Shown one piece after another: positions 33,865-45,221 of a stretch of DNA of 64,000 nt. Source of the stretch: Saccharina japonica (lineage: Eukaryota; Sar; Phaeophyceae; Laminariales; Laminariaceae); contig MEHQ01002813.1 in NCBI GenBank assembly GCA_008828725.1, forward strand, positions 126,424-190,423. The letters are read 5' to 3'. Every line of letters starts with the position of its first letter. Position 1 is the stretch's first letter. The notes beneath the pieces were generated by a model. It was not told where the DNA came from and made no database searches. It saw only the letters and a program-made list of their open reading frames with translations. A program made the position numbers and the translations under genes.

Positions 33865-36148
33865 GTGGTGTACCACAACACAGCGCAGCCAGGCCAACTG
33901 CAGCAACCGTGTTCCCCCCTTGCCCGCTGTCTCCGTGACAGGTATTGCGCGAAGGACTAGCCGCTAAACGTTAGCGACGGACACGAATAGACGTGTCACC
34001 TCGGTGTCAGGGCACTGCTGCTGTCGCTGTCGCCTGCGGGCGATAGGGCGGCGCCATTGACTCCCGAAAATAGTTTTTGCTTTTCACAGGTTTCGACCGA
34101 AAACAACGTGCAGGGTGTAGCAGTCCTTATTTTAGGGAATTCCTGCTGCAGTACTCGCTGCGTTGGCGCTTATTCACTACTGTACGCCACCCTCAAGGTC
34201 ATACAGTAGTGAATTAAGCCATGATGTGTGCAGTCAGTTGGGTCGTCTTTGTGACCATGTCCTTGCTGGGAACGAGGGCTCTTGACCGACGTGGGCGGGT
34301 AACGCGGACCTCAGATTGTCGGCGCCATCTGTAGCTTTGCTGCAGAAGTGAATTCCCCAGCGTGGTGGAATCTAGTTTCTCGTCATGTATGTCCTGAACG
34401 TAGCTCGGTTTTCAATGGGCTATTCTTTCCTCCATTAGTTTCTCCGCCGTCTCCTACTGTTCCCTTCGAGATCGGCCGAGACGCTTGTTTATTTCGGTAT
34501 CTAGGCGCATTCCCCGGCTTTTCCTACTTGACTGCGGCGTTTCTGGCGTTACGTTTTCCCTGCATTTCCTCGCCCTCCCTTGTCGTCTCGTATCGAGATC
34601 GGCCTACTCGTTCGATACGATGTTTCTACTGTAGTATGGCGCGGTGCTTGAAATTCCAGTAAAACCTGCACGACGAAACGCCAGTTCAACATGTGCAACA
34701 AGGCGACTCCTCCACCACGGGATGTCATGCCATATTATACTGCAACTGAATGGTGGGTGTCATTCCAGTTGTTTTGCTGTCGTCTGGGGTTCTGGTGTTG
34801 CCTGTTTTGTTTCGTTTCGAACTCGCCACGTTCTGGGCCGATTCGGCTCTGTTTTTGTCTTTTCAGCCTGTGGCCTGTGTGTCGGGATATGAGTGATGAT
34901 CGGCTGGAAACGACAGTGCCCAATGACGGCCCAACCTTTATAACACGAAAGTTTCCAGAAAACCAAGTCAAGCGCACCATTTGGTTGTCAACAGCAGTGC
35001 TGTCGCTGCTCGTGGGCAGTACACGAACGGGAGGTGTGGGGTGATTTCGTTGTTTTTGTATTGTATTGCTGGGGCAGATAGGCAATGGGTGGGTGGGATG
35101 CAAGACACACGGGGTCAATATAACGGTACATCATCGCGTCAGCATGCACTTCTCAGGGAGAGGGTGCTTGCAAAGTGGCTTGAAAGGCTGCAGCGGCCGC
35201 CGAGGTCAAGTGAATCTGGCCATGCCTCCAACGACGTGGGTCAACATAAATGAATGTAGAATCTCAGTCAATCGGTGTACGAGCATGGCAACACGCCATG
35301 GTTCGTTCTTTCGAGGTGGACAGATTACTTGGCTGGCACCAACAGCGCCGCTACCGCCGCGCATGGGCTCTGCGGGGCGCTTTCGCCCTTTCATGTGGAG
35401 GTCTTCTGCCCCTTGGCTTATCATGAAACAGTAGGTGTTGGGTTTGTTGAGCCCTCCTGATCCACCAAGACGTTCTCGCCCGGGATATAGCTATGCGCTG
35501 AGCTCGGGTCTGGTGTCCTCCAGTCGCGAATATTGTAAACAACGCGGGAACTACCCTGCCAAGCTGAGTAAGCTGGATCGTCGTATAATACGCAGTTCAC
35601 CACAAATTCCAACGTTTGTTTTATCGTTTTAGTCCTTTGAAGAAGACAATGCGTTCGAGGTGCCGCTCTTGTTTCAAGTAATTTTGGTACCCCAAAAGTG
35701 ATGGGTCTACGTCTGTCCGATACTCGGGTCCATGTGCTTGACTCTTGACTGTGATACTCGCCGATTTTGTTCTATACGGACGTACACAATGTATGTATCT
35801 GTAAACCTGGAAGTCTACCTTACACAGTGGTAGCGCCATTTCTAGCCGCCGCCAACCAGCGGCTCTGCTCTCCTATCGAGAACTGGTTGATTGCAAGATG
35901 CTGCCCCTTTGTCGCTCCTATGGTATCAATACCTCACTTCCTGACCTTGAAGCGGCTACCTGCATCGACCTCGCAAGCTGGTCTAGCGGTGTTCTCCTGT
36001 AGTGCTGTACGCCGTCTGCGTGATATACGATACATAACTTCGTGGGAATGACTGTGATCCCCCCGCCCTCTCCTGAGTTAAAGGAGTGCGACGAAAACTT
36101 CCGAGTGCCGCCTCGGCGTGTTTTATACTTCCGGTACCGCAGCAATGC
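33865..36148. other. No confident gene; some open frames
   Basis: Frames of 60-120 aa (34348-34662, 34691-35044, 34981-35253, 35066-35434) occur without domain signatures. The stretch 34981-35253 ending in KWLERLQRPPRSSESGHASN has coding-like composition and could be an exon remnant. No start or splice partners are evident. Confidence 0.4.
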
Positions 36149-36159
36149 GCGCAAACGTC

Positions 36160-36681
36160 AGAGTGCTCGTAAATCCGCCCTGCAGGGCGGATTTACGAGC
36201 TCTGCCTCGCTTTTTATACTGTTTTTAGTGTGGGATATTTTTCTACATTTTTGTGTGGGACATTTTTCTACATTTTTTTTTAATGTATTACTACTGTAAC
36301 TCTAAGGGCCCATATTAACGAGTATTAAATAAATTCAGTTTGGAAACATGAAAATTCAAATTCGCTTTTCATCGGTCAACGCACGCACCAGCACCAAAGA
36401 TTAGGATCTTGGGGTATAATCTTGGGTGGTGGTGCGGGTTCTGACCAATGAGAAGCGGATTAGATTTTTTTTTTCCAAATTGATTTGTTTTTCTTCGCTA
36501 AAACGGGCCCTAACCCCAACGCCCAACCACGATATACCAATCGATGTCGTGGTTGGGGGTTAGGGTTAGGGGTAGTGTTGTTTTTTTTTTAAATGTAAAA
36601 AAGTATCCTCTACTAAAAACAGTATAAGAAAAGCGAGGGAGATCTTATAAATCCGCCCTGCAAGGCGGATTTACGCGCGCT
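36160..36681. mobile_element. TIR element with 11-bp target duplication (MULE-like)
   Basis: Flanked by GCGCAAACGTC at 36149-36159 and 36682-36692. TIRs of about 65 bp start AGAGTGCTCGTAAATCCGCC (left) and, complemented, AGCGCGCGTAAATCCGCC (right). Each TIR contains a palindrome of the form GTAAATCCGCC-TGCA-GGCGGATTTAC near the end, then 'cctcgcttt' and 'tatactgtttttagt'. An 11-bp duplication suits Mutator-like elements. Without the nested H2 insert it is about 314 bp and has no gene. Confidence 0.75.
36306..36510. mobile_element. Harbinger-like MITE H2 (205 bp) nested in the MULE-like element
   Basis: GGGCCCATATTAACGAGT left and the complement of GGGCCCGTTTTAGCGAAG right, flanked by TAA at 36303-36305 and 36511-36513. 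The interior matches H1 ('attcaaattcgcttttcat', 'gcacgcaccagcaccaaa'), but without H1's tandem copies. Confidence 0.85.
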
Positions 36682-37083
36682 GCGCAAACGTCCGTTTTAT
36701 CGACGCCTCCGTGGTGTGTACCCTAAATTGGATACCCCACGGGTTGTTACCGAGGTATCGCTTCGCCTCCATTACATGAAAGTTGGAGATTGAGCTAAAA
36801 GACAAAAGTGAAAGATAGCTCAATCTGAGGTTTGTGGAAGGGCGGAAGAACTGTTGAGAAGAAAGTTGTGGTTCCAGTCTTCTGGCTTACAGTGCCAACC
36901 GGGGATGCTCAGCAAGCAGTGCTTTCAAGGTCGGTAAGCGACACAGAAAGAGCAGCTTGACGGGGCAAGAGTATCAACATCACCGTAGAAATAAGTGGCG
37001 CTAGATTGATACACAGCCAGAACACTGGCAAGCGCTTATCCCGTAGTTTTATCCCGTAGTTTTCTTGCCCGTTTGGTTGTCAC

Positions 37084-37283
37084 CAAAACTCGACGGAGAC
37101 AAGTTTGGTGGGGTAGCAAAACGGAGAGCAACAACAACGATCGACAAGCTGAAACGTGAACTCGAGCTTGAGGAGGAAAGGAACCCGAACGACCTCGCAT
37201 CTAACGGTAGGTGGAGCTGAAACGTGAACTCGAGCTTGAGGAGGAAAGGAACCCGAACGACCTCGCATCTAACGGTAGGTGGA
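37084..37283 (+). pseudogene. Exon-like fragment with 68-bp tandem duplication
   Basis: An open stretch reads PKLDGDKFGGVAKRRATTTI then DKLKRELELEEERNPNDLAS and reaches a GTAGGT splice-donor-like site at 37207. The last 68 bp, including the donor, are duplicated head to tail (37148-37215 and 37216-37283) without change that I can see. The charged composition suggests a helical segment. The family is not recognised. It looks like a captured or duplicated exon end inside the repeat block. Confidence 0.4.
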
Positions 37284-38866
37284 GAGTAAACGATCGGCAC
37301 GGGCGTTGGGGGCCAGATCGGCTAGAATCCCGACGCTTAGACGCAGTAATGGGAGCAATTCGGCCAAGACAGGCTCTATGCCCCTATATAAGAAGATGAC
37401 GGGCATTGCCACGCTACGAATATTCGGTAGGCAAGAGGCAGATCAAGGGGTCAGAAGAGATTCGTTAATATTGGTCAAGTATCAATTTACATTGTTTGAT
37501 TCCAATGTAACGAGAGATTCGAGAAGGTCCGCTCGATTTTCAACCATGGGCGTCGATGAACTGCTGCGAAGTTCGAGCGAGTTCTGCGTCGGTGAAGTTA
37601 ATCCAACTGTAATATATGGAAAGATTCGACAAGACGTGTTCTGTTTTCAACTAATGTATTGAGACTTTCGAAAATATTCGTTCGGTTTTCAACCATGGTC
37701 GATGCTAATCTGTATATGAAGGTCAGGGCGACGCTGAATTGTTTCTAAATTTGATCGAGTTCTACGTCGGCATATTGATGGTAATCTATTAATGACTGCA
37801 ATTATGGAAGGATTGGAGATCGATTTAATATTGGTATTTAATATCAATAATCATGAGAGGTTCGACGATATCCGCTAACTCCGATCAATTTCTCCGTCTA
37901 TATATTAAGGTCAATATATTAATAACTGCTATGTTTGGAGAGATTGGAGATCGATTTATTATGGATATTTAATATCAATAATCATGAGAGATTCGACGAT
38001 ATCCGCAGGACTTCCCATCATGTTATGCGAGCTATCGAGAGAGCTACAGTACGTGGACGAGTTCGATTCGGTATTGATATTTAATATCAACAATCATGAT
38101 ATACTCGAAATCACATTAATAAGATGAAATTAAAACTCCCAAGGGGCCGAAAATATATCGTTGAGGTTGTTTACTTAAATAACTACGCTTGCTTATGGAA
38201 TACGCAAATTTGGTGCTCCTTTGATGTAAGACATAAAGGAGTAGACGCAAATGTGTAAGCAAAGTAAGTAACAACAAAGGGAAGACAACAACATATTCTG
38301 AGCGGCGCATTCAACCCAGGTGGAGCGAATTAAAAAGCAAAGTCAGGAAGCTGAGCTCGCTTTGTTTCTTCAGGCGAATACCGGAACAAAGTGACAGTAA
38401 GCGAAGGCCACGCCGAGCACATCAGAGACATTGTGAATCGGTCGGGAAAGGGGGGTATCCGGGACGTCGCCTCGTGTCGCCAGTCGTGAAAACCAGACCT
38501 AAGGATATAGGTCTGAGATGCTGGGGCGAGATAACAATAAGCGGTCCGTTTACCATGAATACCTCAACACGTCAAGAGACTGGGCTCGCTTTGTTTACCG
38601 CGATCTCAAGAAAATTGCGGAACAAAGTAACAACAAGTGAACTCCCTCCGTACACAGAATACACAATGTGAATCGGTGGGAACGGGAAAGTACGCGAGGC
38701 GGCGCTCGCCTCGTGTTCCGGGATGGTTGTCAGAATCAAGGATGCGTTTAACGTAATCGCGAGGACAAATTACGGAACAAAGTAACAATAAGCGATTCCC
38801 CTCCGTACACATCATACAAAATGTGAATCGGTGGGAAATGGGGTTAACCGAGGCTGCGCTCGCCTA

Positions 38867-38973
38867 CTACGGGGGGGACCACAATAAATAGGATCTGCGG
38901 ATAACACAAAATCCTATATATTAACCCATTTTTACTAATAATATTTGGTCCTATTTACTATGGTCTCCCGTAA
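38867..38973. mobile_element. Stowaway-like MITE S2 inside a beta repeat unit
   Basis: 107 bp, ends CTACGGGGGGGACCACAATA and the complement of TTACGGGAGACCATAGTAAA, flanked by TA. Neighbouring beta units run uninterrupted from 'gcgctcgcct' to 'gtgtcccggg', so this unit shows the filled site and its neighbours the empty site. Related to S1 at 21202. Confidence 0.8.
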
Positions 38974-39610
38974 TAGTGTCCCGGGATAGTTGTCATAATC
39001 AAGGATGCGTTCAACGTACCTAGAGGACAAATTCCGGAACGAAGTAACAGTGAGCGAACCCTCCTCCGTACATATCGTACACAATCTGAATCGGTGGGAA
39101 AGGGCACGTAACCGAGGCTGCGCTCGCCTCGCGTCCCGGGATGGTTGTCATAATATAAGGTTGCGTTCCACGTAACCTCGAGGACAAATTCCGGAACAAA
39201 GTAAAAGTAAGCGAAGGTCCCTCCGTACACATCATACGCAATGTGAATCGGTTTCATAGGGCCAGTAGTCGAGGCGTCGCTCGCCCCGTGTATCCAGACA
39301 TGAACGCTAGGCCTAAGGACAATTCCGACGGCCTGAGCATCACAATGGAACGAAGATCCGCATGATGTCCCATCATTTGCGAGATACCGAGAGAGCTACG
39401 TGGACGAGTTCGATTTGATATTGATATTTAATATAAACAATCATGAGAAATTCGACATCACATAAATAAAATATAGAATGAAATAAAAACTCCCAAGGGG
39501 CCGAGATATTTTAACAATCCGTTTTATCGACGCCTCCGTGGTGTGTACCCGAAATTGGATACCCCACGGGTTGTTACCGAGGTATCGCTTCGCCTCCATT
39601 ACATGAAAGT

Positions 39611-39894
39611 ATTGTATTGAAATGAACTGAGGTCTCTTAGCCACGGCTAGAGACTCCACCCAAGGTTATTACCCCGCGTTGATTCTACGTAGTGTACTGT
39701 ACTGTAGTTTAAATACGGCATGCAACATCAGAGAGCAGAGGCCGGCGACGTACAATATCATTGTGATTTTCGAAAACAAAAACCCTTGGCACAGAATAGT
39801 GAGCTGTGGACAAGACAATGCATGGTGCATGGTATGGATGACATGTGTGAAACACATTTATCCGAGAAGCGGACGTGAGACGTACCAACATATG
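39611..39894. other. Spacer, no gene
   Basis: Short frames on both strands only; one TACTGTAG octamer near 39698. Confidence 0.4.
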
Positions 39895-41085
39895 TTATGT
39901 GTGAAACATCTGATCTGAGAGACAGCAACGCGTGAACTCTTCCCAATCTCGATCTTCGATAGTCAAACGTAGATACTGTTTGTGAATGTTTCTCGTGGTT
40001 GAAAGTAAACCAATTGCTACCTGGTACAGTATGTGCAAAAATGCACGCAAGAGTACGGTTGGGAAGCGAAGTCTATCAAGTACAGTACATTAAAGTACAG
40101 CGGTACTTGCTGCGTGTATGTGTGAAACGTCTGGTCTGAAACGAACCAACGTGTAAGCTCCTCGATCTTCGATCTTTGGAATTGTTTTTCCGGGCTGAAT
40201 TATAAAAAAACGGGTAGAAAAAGCAATGCTGGAACGATGGTGCAAATGTATCGCTGTGTGCGGTTCTATGGAAAAACATCTGCCATCTGCGGTAGGCACT
40301 CGGTGGACTCGGCTCTGTGCGCCCGGCGCCTGCCACTTTCGGGGTCATAGGCACTAACTACTACTGTAGGCACATCGGTCGCCCGAACAAGCCGTCTTTA
40401 AATCAATCATTTGCGAGTCAAGGTGAATCAAGTTGCAATCTTGTTTCCATACAAACTGATTATGAAACGCCACACATACACTAGCACAATCTATGCAGTA
40501 CTGTACATCTAAAACCCGGACAATGGTTGGCAACCTTGGCTAACGGTGCAAACGTCGACCTACTTATTATCACAGAGGGACTATGCTGTACTATGGATGT
40601 TGGTAGCATTCCTTCGATCTCGAACATACAATCAGTATACCAGATGCACATTACTCTATTATACTATAGGCAGGTTTTTCGTCACCGGCAGCACGCGCCA
40701 CCACACAAACAAAAGAGCCGCCAGCAGCAGAGACCAGCGAGCACGTTGTTTCCACGTACTCTGGCTCAGAGCTACGATAGGGCGAGGCGTGCAGCCAAGT
40801 AGGACCGAAAGCGAAGTCAGAGTCAAGAGGTGAGGCTGATTTATAATCAAACATGTAAAAAAACATTGGTGCTTACGTATGTTCTCCTCGTGGAGGTGAT
40901 TTTTTTTTTCGCGGTCTGGCAGTAAACCACCAGCTAGCAGCCACGTTCACGTGGGGCAGGATTCACCCAGCTGGCGGTCATGTTGCCCATAGCCGGCACC
41001 GAAGTGCCATTTAGCCGCGCCCGCCCGCTGATAGGCGCAATTTCGCCAATGTTGCAGGGAACATGCTTTAAGGCGCTTTCCACCA
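39895..41085 (+). repeat. Dispersed repeat V, copy 2
   Basis: Longer copy of the repeat at 24545-25285, with the same blocks in the same order. It also has an internal near-repeat of its head ('gtgaaac(a/g)tctg(a/g)tctga' at about 39900 and 40120). A related head piece is at 63610. No stable coding frame. Confidence 0.65.
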
Positions 41086-41224
41086 CATACGGCTGACCTT
41101 GAGCCTTTTGATATCACGACTTGGTAGTGTTCCACGCGCCCAAACAAACTGAGGTGATGGGCGATACAGTACGGCACCTGGACCATTCCGTGCCAAAAAG
41201 CTTTCAAACGGACGTAATGGGTAT

Positions 41225-42335
41225 GTGTGCGTTCTTCACATATACAAAAAAGCGTTTCCACCCATCGAGAGCCACGACATTGCAGAGTGTCCGCGTCGAT
41301 TCTTCACCCTAGAGAGGTATACGCTCACTGACCACAAAAACAACTACGAGACAGAGATGGCACATCGCAAATGCAAGGACATTACAGCCAAATTGCAGGA
41401 GAGAAGGAGAAGTGAATGGGTCATGAAAAAGCGTTTCCACCCATCGAGAGCCACGACATTGCAGAGTGTCCGCGTCGATTCTTTATCCTAGAGAGGTATA
41501 CGCTCACTGGCCACGAAAAAAACTACGAGACAGAGATGGCACATCGCAAATGCAAGGACATTACAGCCAAATTGCAGGAGAGAAGGAGAAGTGAATGGTT
41601 CATAAAAAGGGAAATACGAAGAAAAACGAAAGGACAATACAGTACTCCGAGTATGAGGGAAAATTAATAGACCCCACTCAAGGACGAAAGACAAGTGCAA
41701 CAGTCAGTACCCCCCGAGAGCTACAATTTCAATTTTGGGAGAGACCAAACCATACCAAACGAGGCCAAAGAAACGCAGAAAAACAAACAGACAACAACGA
41801 CGATGCAACAGCCAGCAAGGGTTCCGAGTGCAACGGACGTTGAAAGGACATCGCCACACGATATGTCACCCCCTAACTGTCGAGGTGATAGAGGTGGCCA
41901 TAACCGCTATCTACCGGGTTATGACCTCCTCCTTGCCCCCAGGGAGAACGGGAAACAAAACGAAAAAGGGAGCTGCTGTAGCGTGAGGACCGCCGCTTGA
42001 AAGGCCACTTCACGATATGTATTATCAAGGTATTACCTGTATTTTTCGACGTCTACAACTGCTGTACAGTGATCTCCCAAAACAATACACCAGGTGTATA
42101 CGTAGATGTATGATGTGGAAACGTAAACTAAGTTTATATTACCACAAGTGCGAACCCTTCGGCCGTTGGCCCGCACAACACTTACTGCACTGAGTGTAGT
42201 ATCTCTGTGTCGTAGTTTTGTGACCACAGAACTGGTACCTTTTAAGATGAAGAATCGGCACGGACACTGGGTGTGCTGGATGTCGACGGGTAGAAAGGAA
42301 GGTTTAATGTGAAGAACACACACACACACACACAA
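41225..42335. mobile_element. Foldback element F2, diverged, left arm duplicated
   Basis: The right end at about 42190-42335 ('gtgaccacagaactggtacc', 'ggcacggacactgggtgtgc', 'aaggtttaatgtgaaga', then CA repeats) matches the F1 right arm. The left end at 41225 ('ttcacatatacaaaaaagcg', 'gagtgtccgcgtcgattctt', 'tgaccacaaa') is its inverted and diverged partner. A 179-bp piece of the left arm is tandemly duplicated (from 41252 and 41431). Frames 41225-41491 and 41416-41667 come from this arm and I do not regard them as genes. Confidence 0.65.
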
Positions 42336-42931
42336 CATCTCAGCAGTCGAGGGCACCGTTTCGAAGTTCGTCCACATCTACGTGGATATGAGAATGCGCT
42401 ACCAGGTATTCTGCATCTAGAGCGTCACTCGCACTACATGGACGAGCGCCGGTATCGCCCTGACAATCTCTAACATGACGTGCACATATATATATATATA
42501 TACGTGCGTGTCGTTCTGTCATGAATCTCAAATACCCACTTGCTTGGCCGACCTCTGGGAATATGGGGCCCAATGCAAGCAATGTGTCCCCCGCGCAAAG
42601 CATGATGAGCCTTGTCGTTCCTGCTCGCTTGAGCATTTTAATACAGTTGCCGGGACTGTACTGTAGCCCACCTTTTCGAAAGACACCGAAAAGTTTCAAC
42701 AGAGGTGCCTATTTCACCGAGAGCTGCTGCAGTTGTTGCGAAAAAAGAAAGGACTGCTGTTGTGTGACGAGGGGGGGCTGGTGCTTGATTGTTTCTTTCT
42801 GTGTAGAAACCGTCTGAACAGGCGACCCCTGGGCGCATATGTATACAATTGTCTATAGAGCCTATACGGGTTAGTCGTAGTTGCTTGAAGCCGTTTAAAG
42901 TCACCGCAAAGCCTTAGTCACCCTATTTGTA
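42336..42931. other. No gene seen
   Basis: A short TA microsatellite near 42485-42500. Frames under 120 aa on both strands without domain. Confidence 0.45.
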
Positions 42932-43280
42932 CAGGGGCCCGCATCTGAGATAGACCTGTTTTTTTTTCTGCCGATAGTTTTACTGAAAGAACGAAGGCAG
43001 CAAATCACACGCCGTTTGTGTCCAACGGTGCCGTGAGTAAAAATGAAAATTCGCGTTTGCGTCTTTTTTTTTTATTACTAGTATTGACCTTCGAAGGCAG
43101 ATTTCGTATGGGATTCCAAATGGCCAATTTTGAATGCACATATTTTCCGAAGGTTATGAAAATCACATTCTAGACAACATATTCAAAATGTGAGCACGGA
43201 AAAGGGTGGTGATAGGCTGTACGATCATCATGCAACTTGTTTTGGTGAAACATATTCATTTTTGATGGCGATGAAAAACA
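42932..43280 (+). repeat. Dispersed repeat R, copy 2
   Basis: Matches 20310-20671 over its whole length in the same orientation (see there). It lies about 600 bp beyond foldback element F2, while copy 1 lies about 440 bp before F1. Confidence 0.8.
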
Positions 43281-44466
43281 GTCCGTTTCTGTTTTCAACA
43301 CGTTCGAGTACTGTCCATTCCAACAACAAAGCACGGCATATACTCCAACCTCGCACAACAGCTTCAATCAAACTAAGGGACAAGTATGTATCGTGGCAGC
43401 CAGAGGCGCCCGGAACAGTTTATGTTCGACACCTCACGTACATTTTTGTCAGAATGGAAGGGCGGGGACCTCTAAAACCAAGTGATCCAAAAATGAAAAA
43501 AAAAACTGAAAATAAACTTGCTTTCTTCTACATCCTCCTGTGACCACAGCGTTCCGGGTTGTTTTTCCATTCTGTTTTTTGTTTTTGTTTATGTAGGTGT
43601 CGAAAACATACTATCCCGGCCACCATCGAGGTCATCGCGAAAATGTGTGACGCCACGTAAACAAAACGGATTTCGGCCTTACGCTATTAAAACCACAGGT
43701 GTACTTCGTACATAACAACTACACTCCATTACAGCGTCTACAGTTTCTAAATGTATCAGTCCTCTTGTGGATGCGCCACTGCTGGCCGAAAGGCGTCGTT
43801 CGCCCCCTGCATTACGAACTGGCAACGAAGTGCGCCCCTCCGCCAGCGCCCCCCGGGGGTCCACCGGAAAGTCGCCAGAATCCCCTTGAAGGGCCCCCGA
43901 AGGGCGATGCCCGCGTAGAAGCCCACCGGAGACCAAGTGTTGAACATACGCTTAATTATTCGCAAATGGGAGTCTTACCCACTTCTTTTACCTTCTAGTG
44001 GACGTGCACTAGGTTGGACAAGCACGGCGTTACGATCTTAATAAAGGCATATAGCGATGTAACGCACAATATAACCACCTTCCCCTCCGTTGTTTCGAGC
44101 TTCTCGAGGCCCGCTTTGTCCTCAGGAAAAGCAGAATGGCAAAAGTTTTAATTGAATTCCACAACACGGAAATTACATTAGTTCTTTGTGCGCGAGGGTC
44201 CGCTAAAGAAAAAAATCGGACACCACCCTATTGTTTAGAAGGGGGGCTATATTATAACCAAGTAAAAGTACACAGAAATAACCGCTTCGTACCCTCGGGT
44301 GCTTTCGCTGATTGTTTCGTACGGATTTGCCGTTGGTGGGGTCTCTTCAACCCTGTGTACATGGTTAGCTACTGCATTGCTGGCAAGCATAAATAAAAAC
44401 GAGGTTGATTTTATGCTTATTTATTTATTTCTTCGTGATTGAAGGATCACAGATATCGTGTGTATA
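43281..44466. other. No confident gene; small dispersed repeat
   Basis: The segment 44045-44200 ('gagcttctcgaggcccgctt' and 'aattccacaacacggaaat') has a diverged relative at 48300-48440 ('gagcctttcaaggcctgttt', 'aaatccacaataacggaaa'). Both lie a few hundred bases ahead of a Tc1/mariner-like element. A GC-rich proline/arginine frame at about 43790-43940 is unrecognised. Confidence 0.4.
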
Positions 44467-45219
44467 CAGGCTGGTTCAAGTATAAAGCGGAAAATTCACT
44501 CAGTCACGAATGCCGCATGCAATAGCAACTCCAGTGTCACGTATTTGTATTATACTGACCGCCATGAACAGTGGAAGAGGGTGACATCGCCAGTTTTTTT
44601 GTTCAAGGACCTAGAACTGGCGCTACCGCCGAAAATGCGGCCCGACCAATCACAGGCCTTCAAACCGGTCAACAATAGTCAGGCGTTTCCGCAGGAAAAC
44701 ATATTTTCCCCCCATTTTTTTTTTCTGAACGAGCCGCTTCCAGGTGGTCCAAGGCATGTTTGTACAAAGTTTCACGCAAATATTCGAAGATTCGACTGCG
44801 TAGGATCATATTAAGTCATATTTAACGCCCAAAATCGATTCTATACTGAAAATAAGTAATTACGAGGCAACACCTATTTTTGCACTTTTACCGCACAAAA
44901 GTCCAAATGTCCACGCCGTTTTTTGGAGATAGACCCAAAAATTTGTACACGTGTTCTATGCGCCCTACCCGAGCCTTTTACAAATGATTTTTTTTGTTTT
45001 TTTTTTTGCCGGAAATTTTGGATCTCTTAAGAAAACCAAATTTCCCAAAAAATTACAAAACAAACAATATCTGACGAAAAAAAAAAAACTCCATCCGTTA
45101 AAGTCTCGGGTAAGGCGCATAACACATGTACGTGTGCCAAATGTCAGGGTCTATCTCCAAAAAACGGCGTGGACATTGGCCACTGAGTGAATTTTCCGTT
45201 TTATACTTGAACCAGCCTG
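44467..45219 (+). mobile_element. Tc1/mariner-like TIR element, copy 1 (753 bp)
   Basis: Starts CAGGCTGGTTCAAGTATAAA and ends with the complement, flanked by TA at 44465-44466 and 45220-45221. A second inverted pair inside, 'aatgtccacgccgttttttg' and its complement, brackets the T/A-rich right third. The long frame 44458-44814 has no transposase signature (no visible DDE motif). The CAG start and TA target are typical of Tc1/mariner; non-autonomous. Confidence 0.8.
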
Positions 45220-45221
45220 TA

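Larger units (their letters stand above)
36692..39610. repeat. Composite repeat block bounded by 92-bp direct repeats
   Basis: The first 92 bases (36692-36783) recur at 39519-39610 with a single mismatch, in the same orientation. Between them are degenerate tandem repeats: an alpha type with 'atatttaatatcaa' and 'aatcatgagag' (near 37833, 37962, 38077 and 39422) and a beta type of about 150 bp with 'gtgaatcggtggga', 'gaggctgcgctcgcctcg' and 'gaggacaaattccggaacaa' (about five units, 38345-39290). Also included are an exon-like duplication (37084-37283) and a MITE (38867-38973). The direct repeats do not start TG and end CA, and no capsid, protease or polymerase frame is present, so I do not call it an LTR element. 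Confidence 0.65.

Noticed and set aside
36692-39610. LTR-type element
   Set aside because: The direct repeats lack TG..CA ends, there is no recognisable primer site, polypurine tract or coding region, and the interior is tandem repeats.
41225-41667. Duplicated protein-coding exon (FPPIESHDIAECPRRFF)
   Set aside because: The sequence aligns with the terminal arm of the foldback family (compare 42190-42335 inverted), and the 179-bp period breaks frame.
44458-44814. Transposase frame in the Tc1/mariner-like element
   Set aside because: No DDE/D motif or helix-turn-helix seen, and the second copy does not keep the frame.
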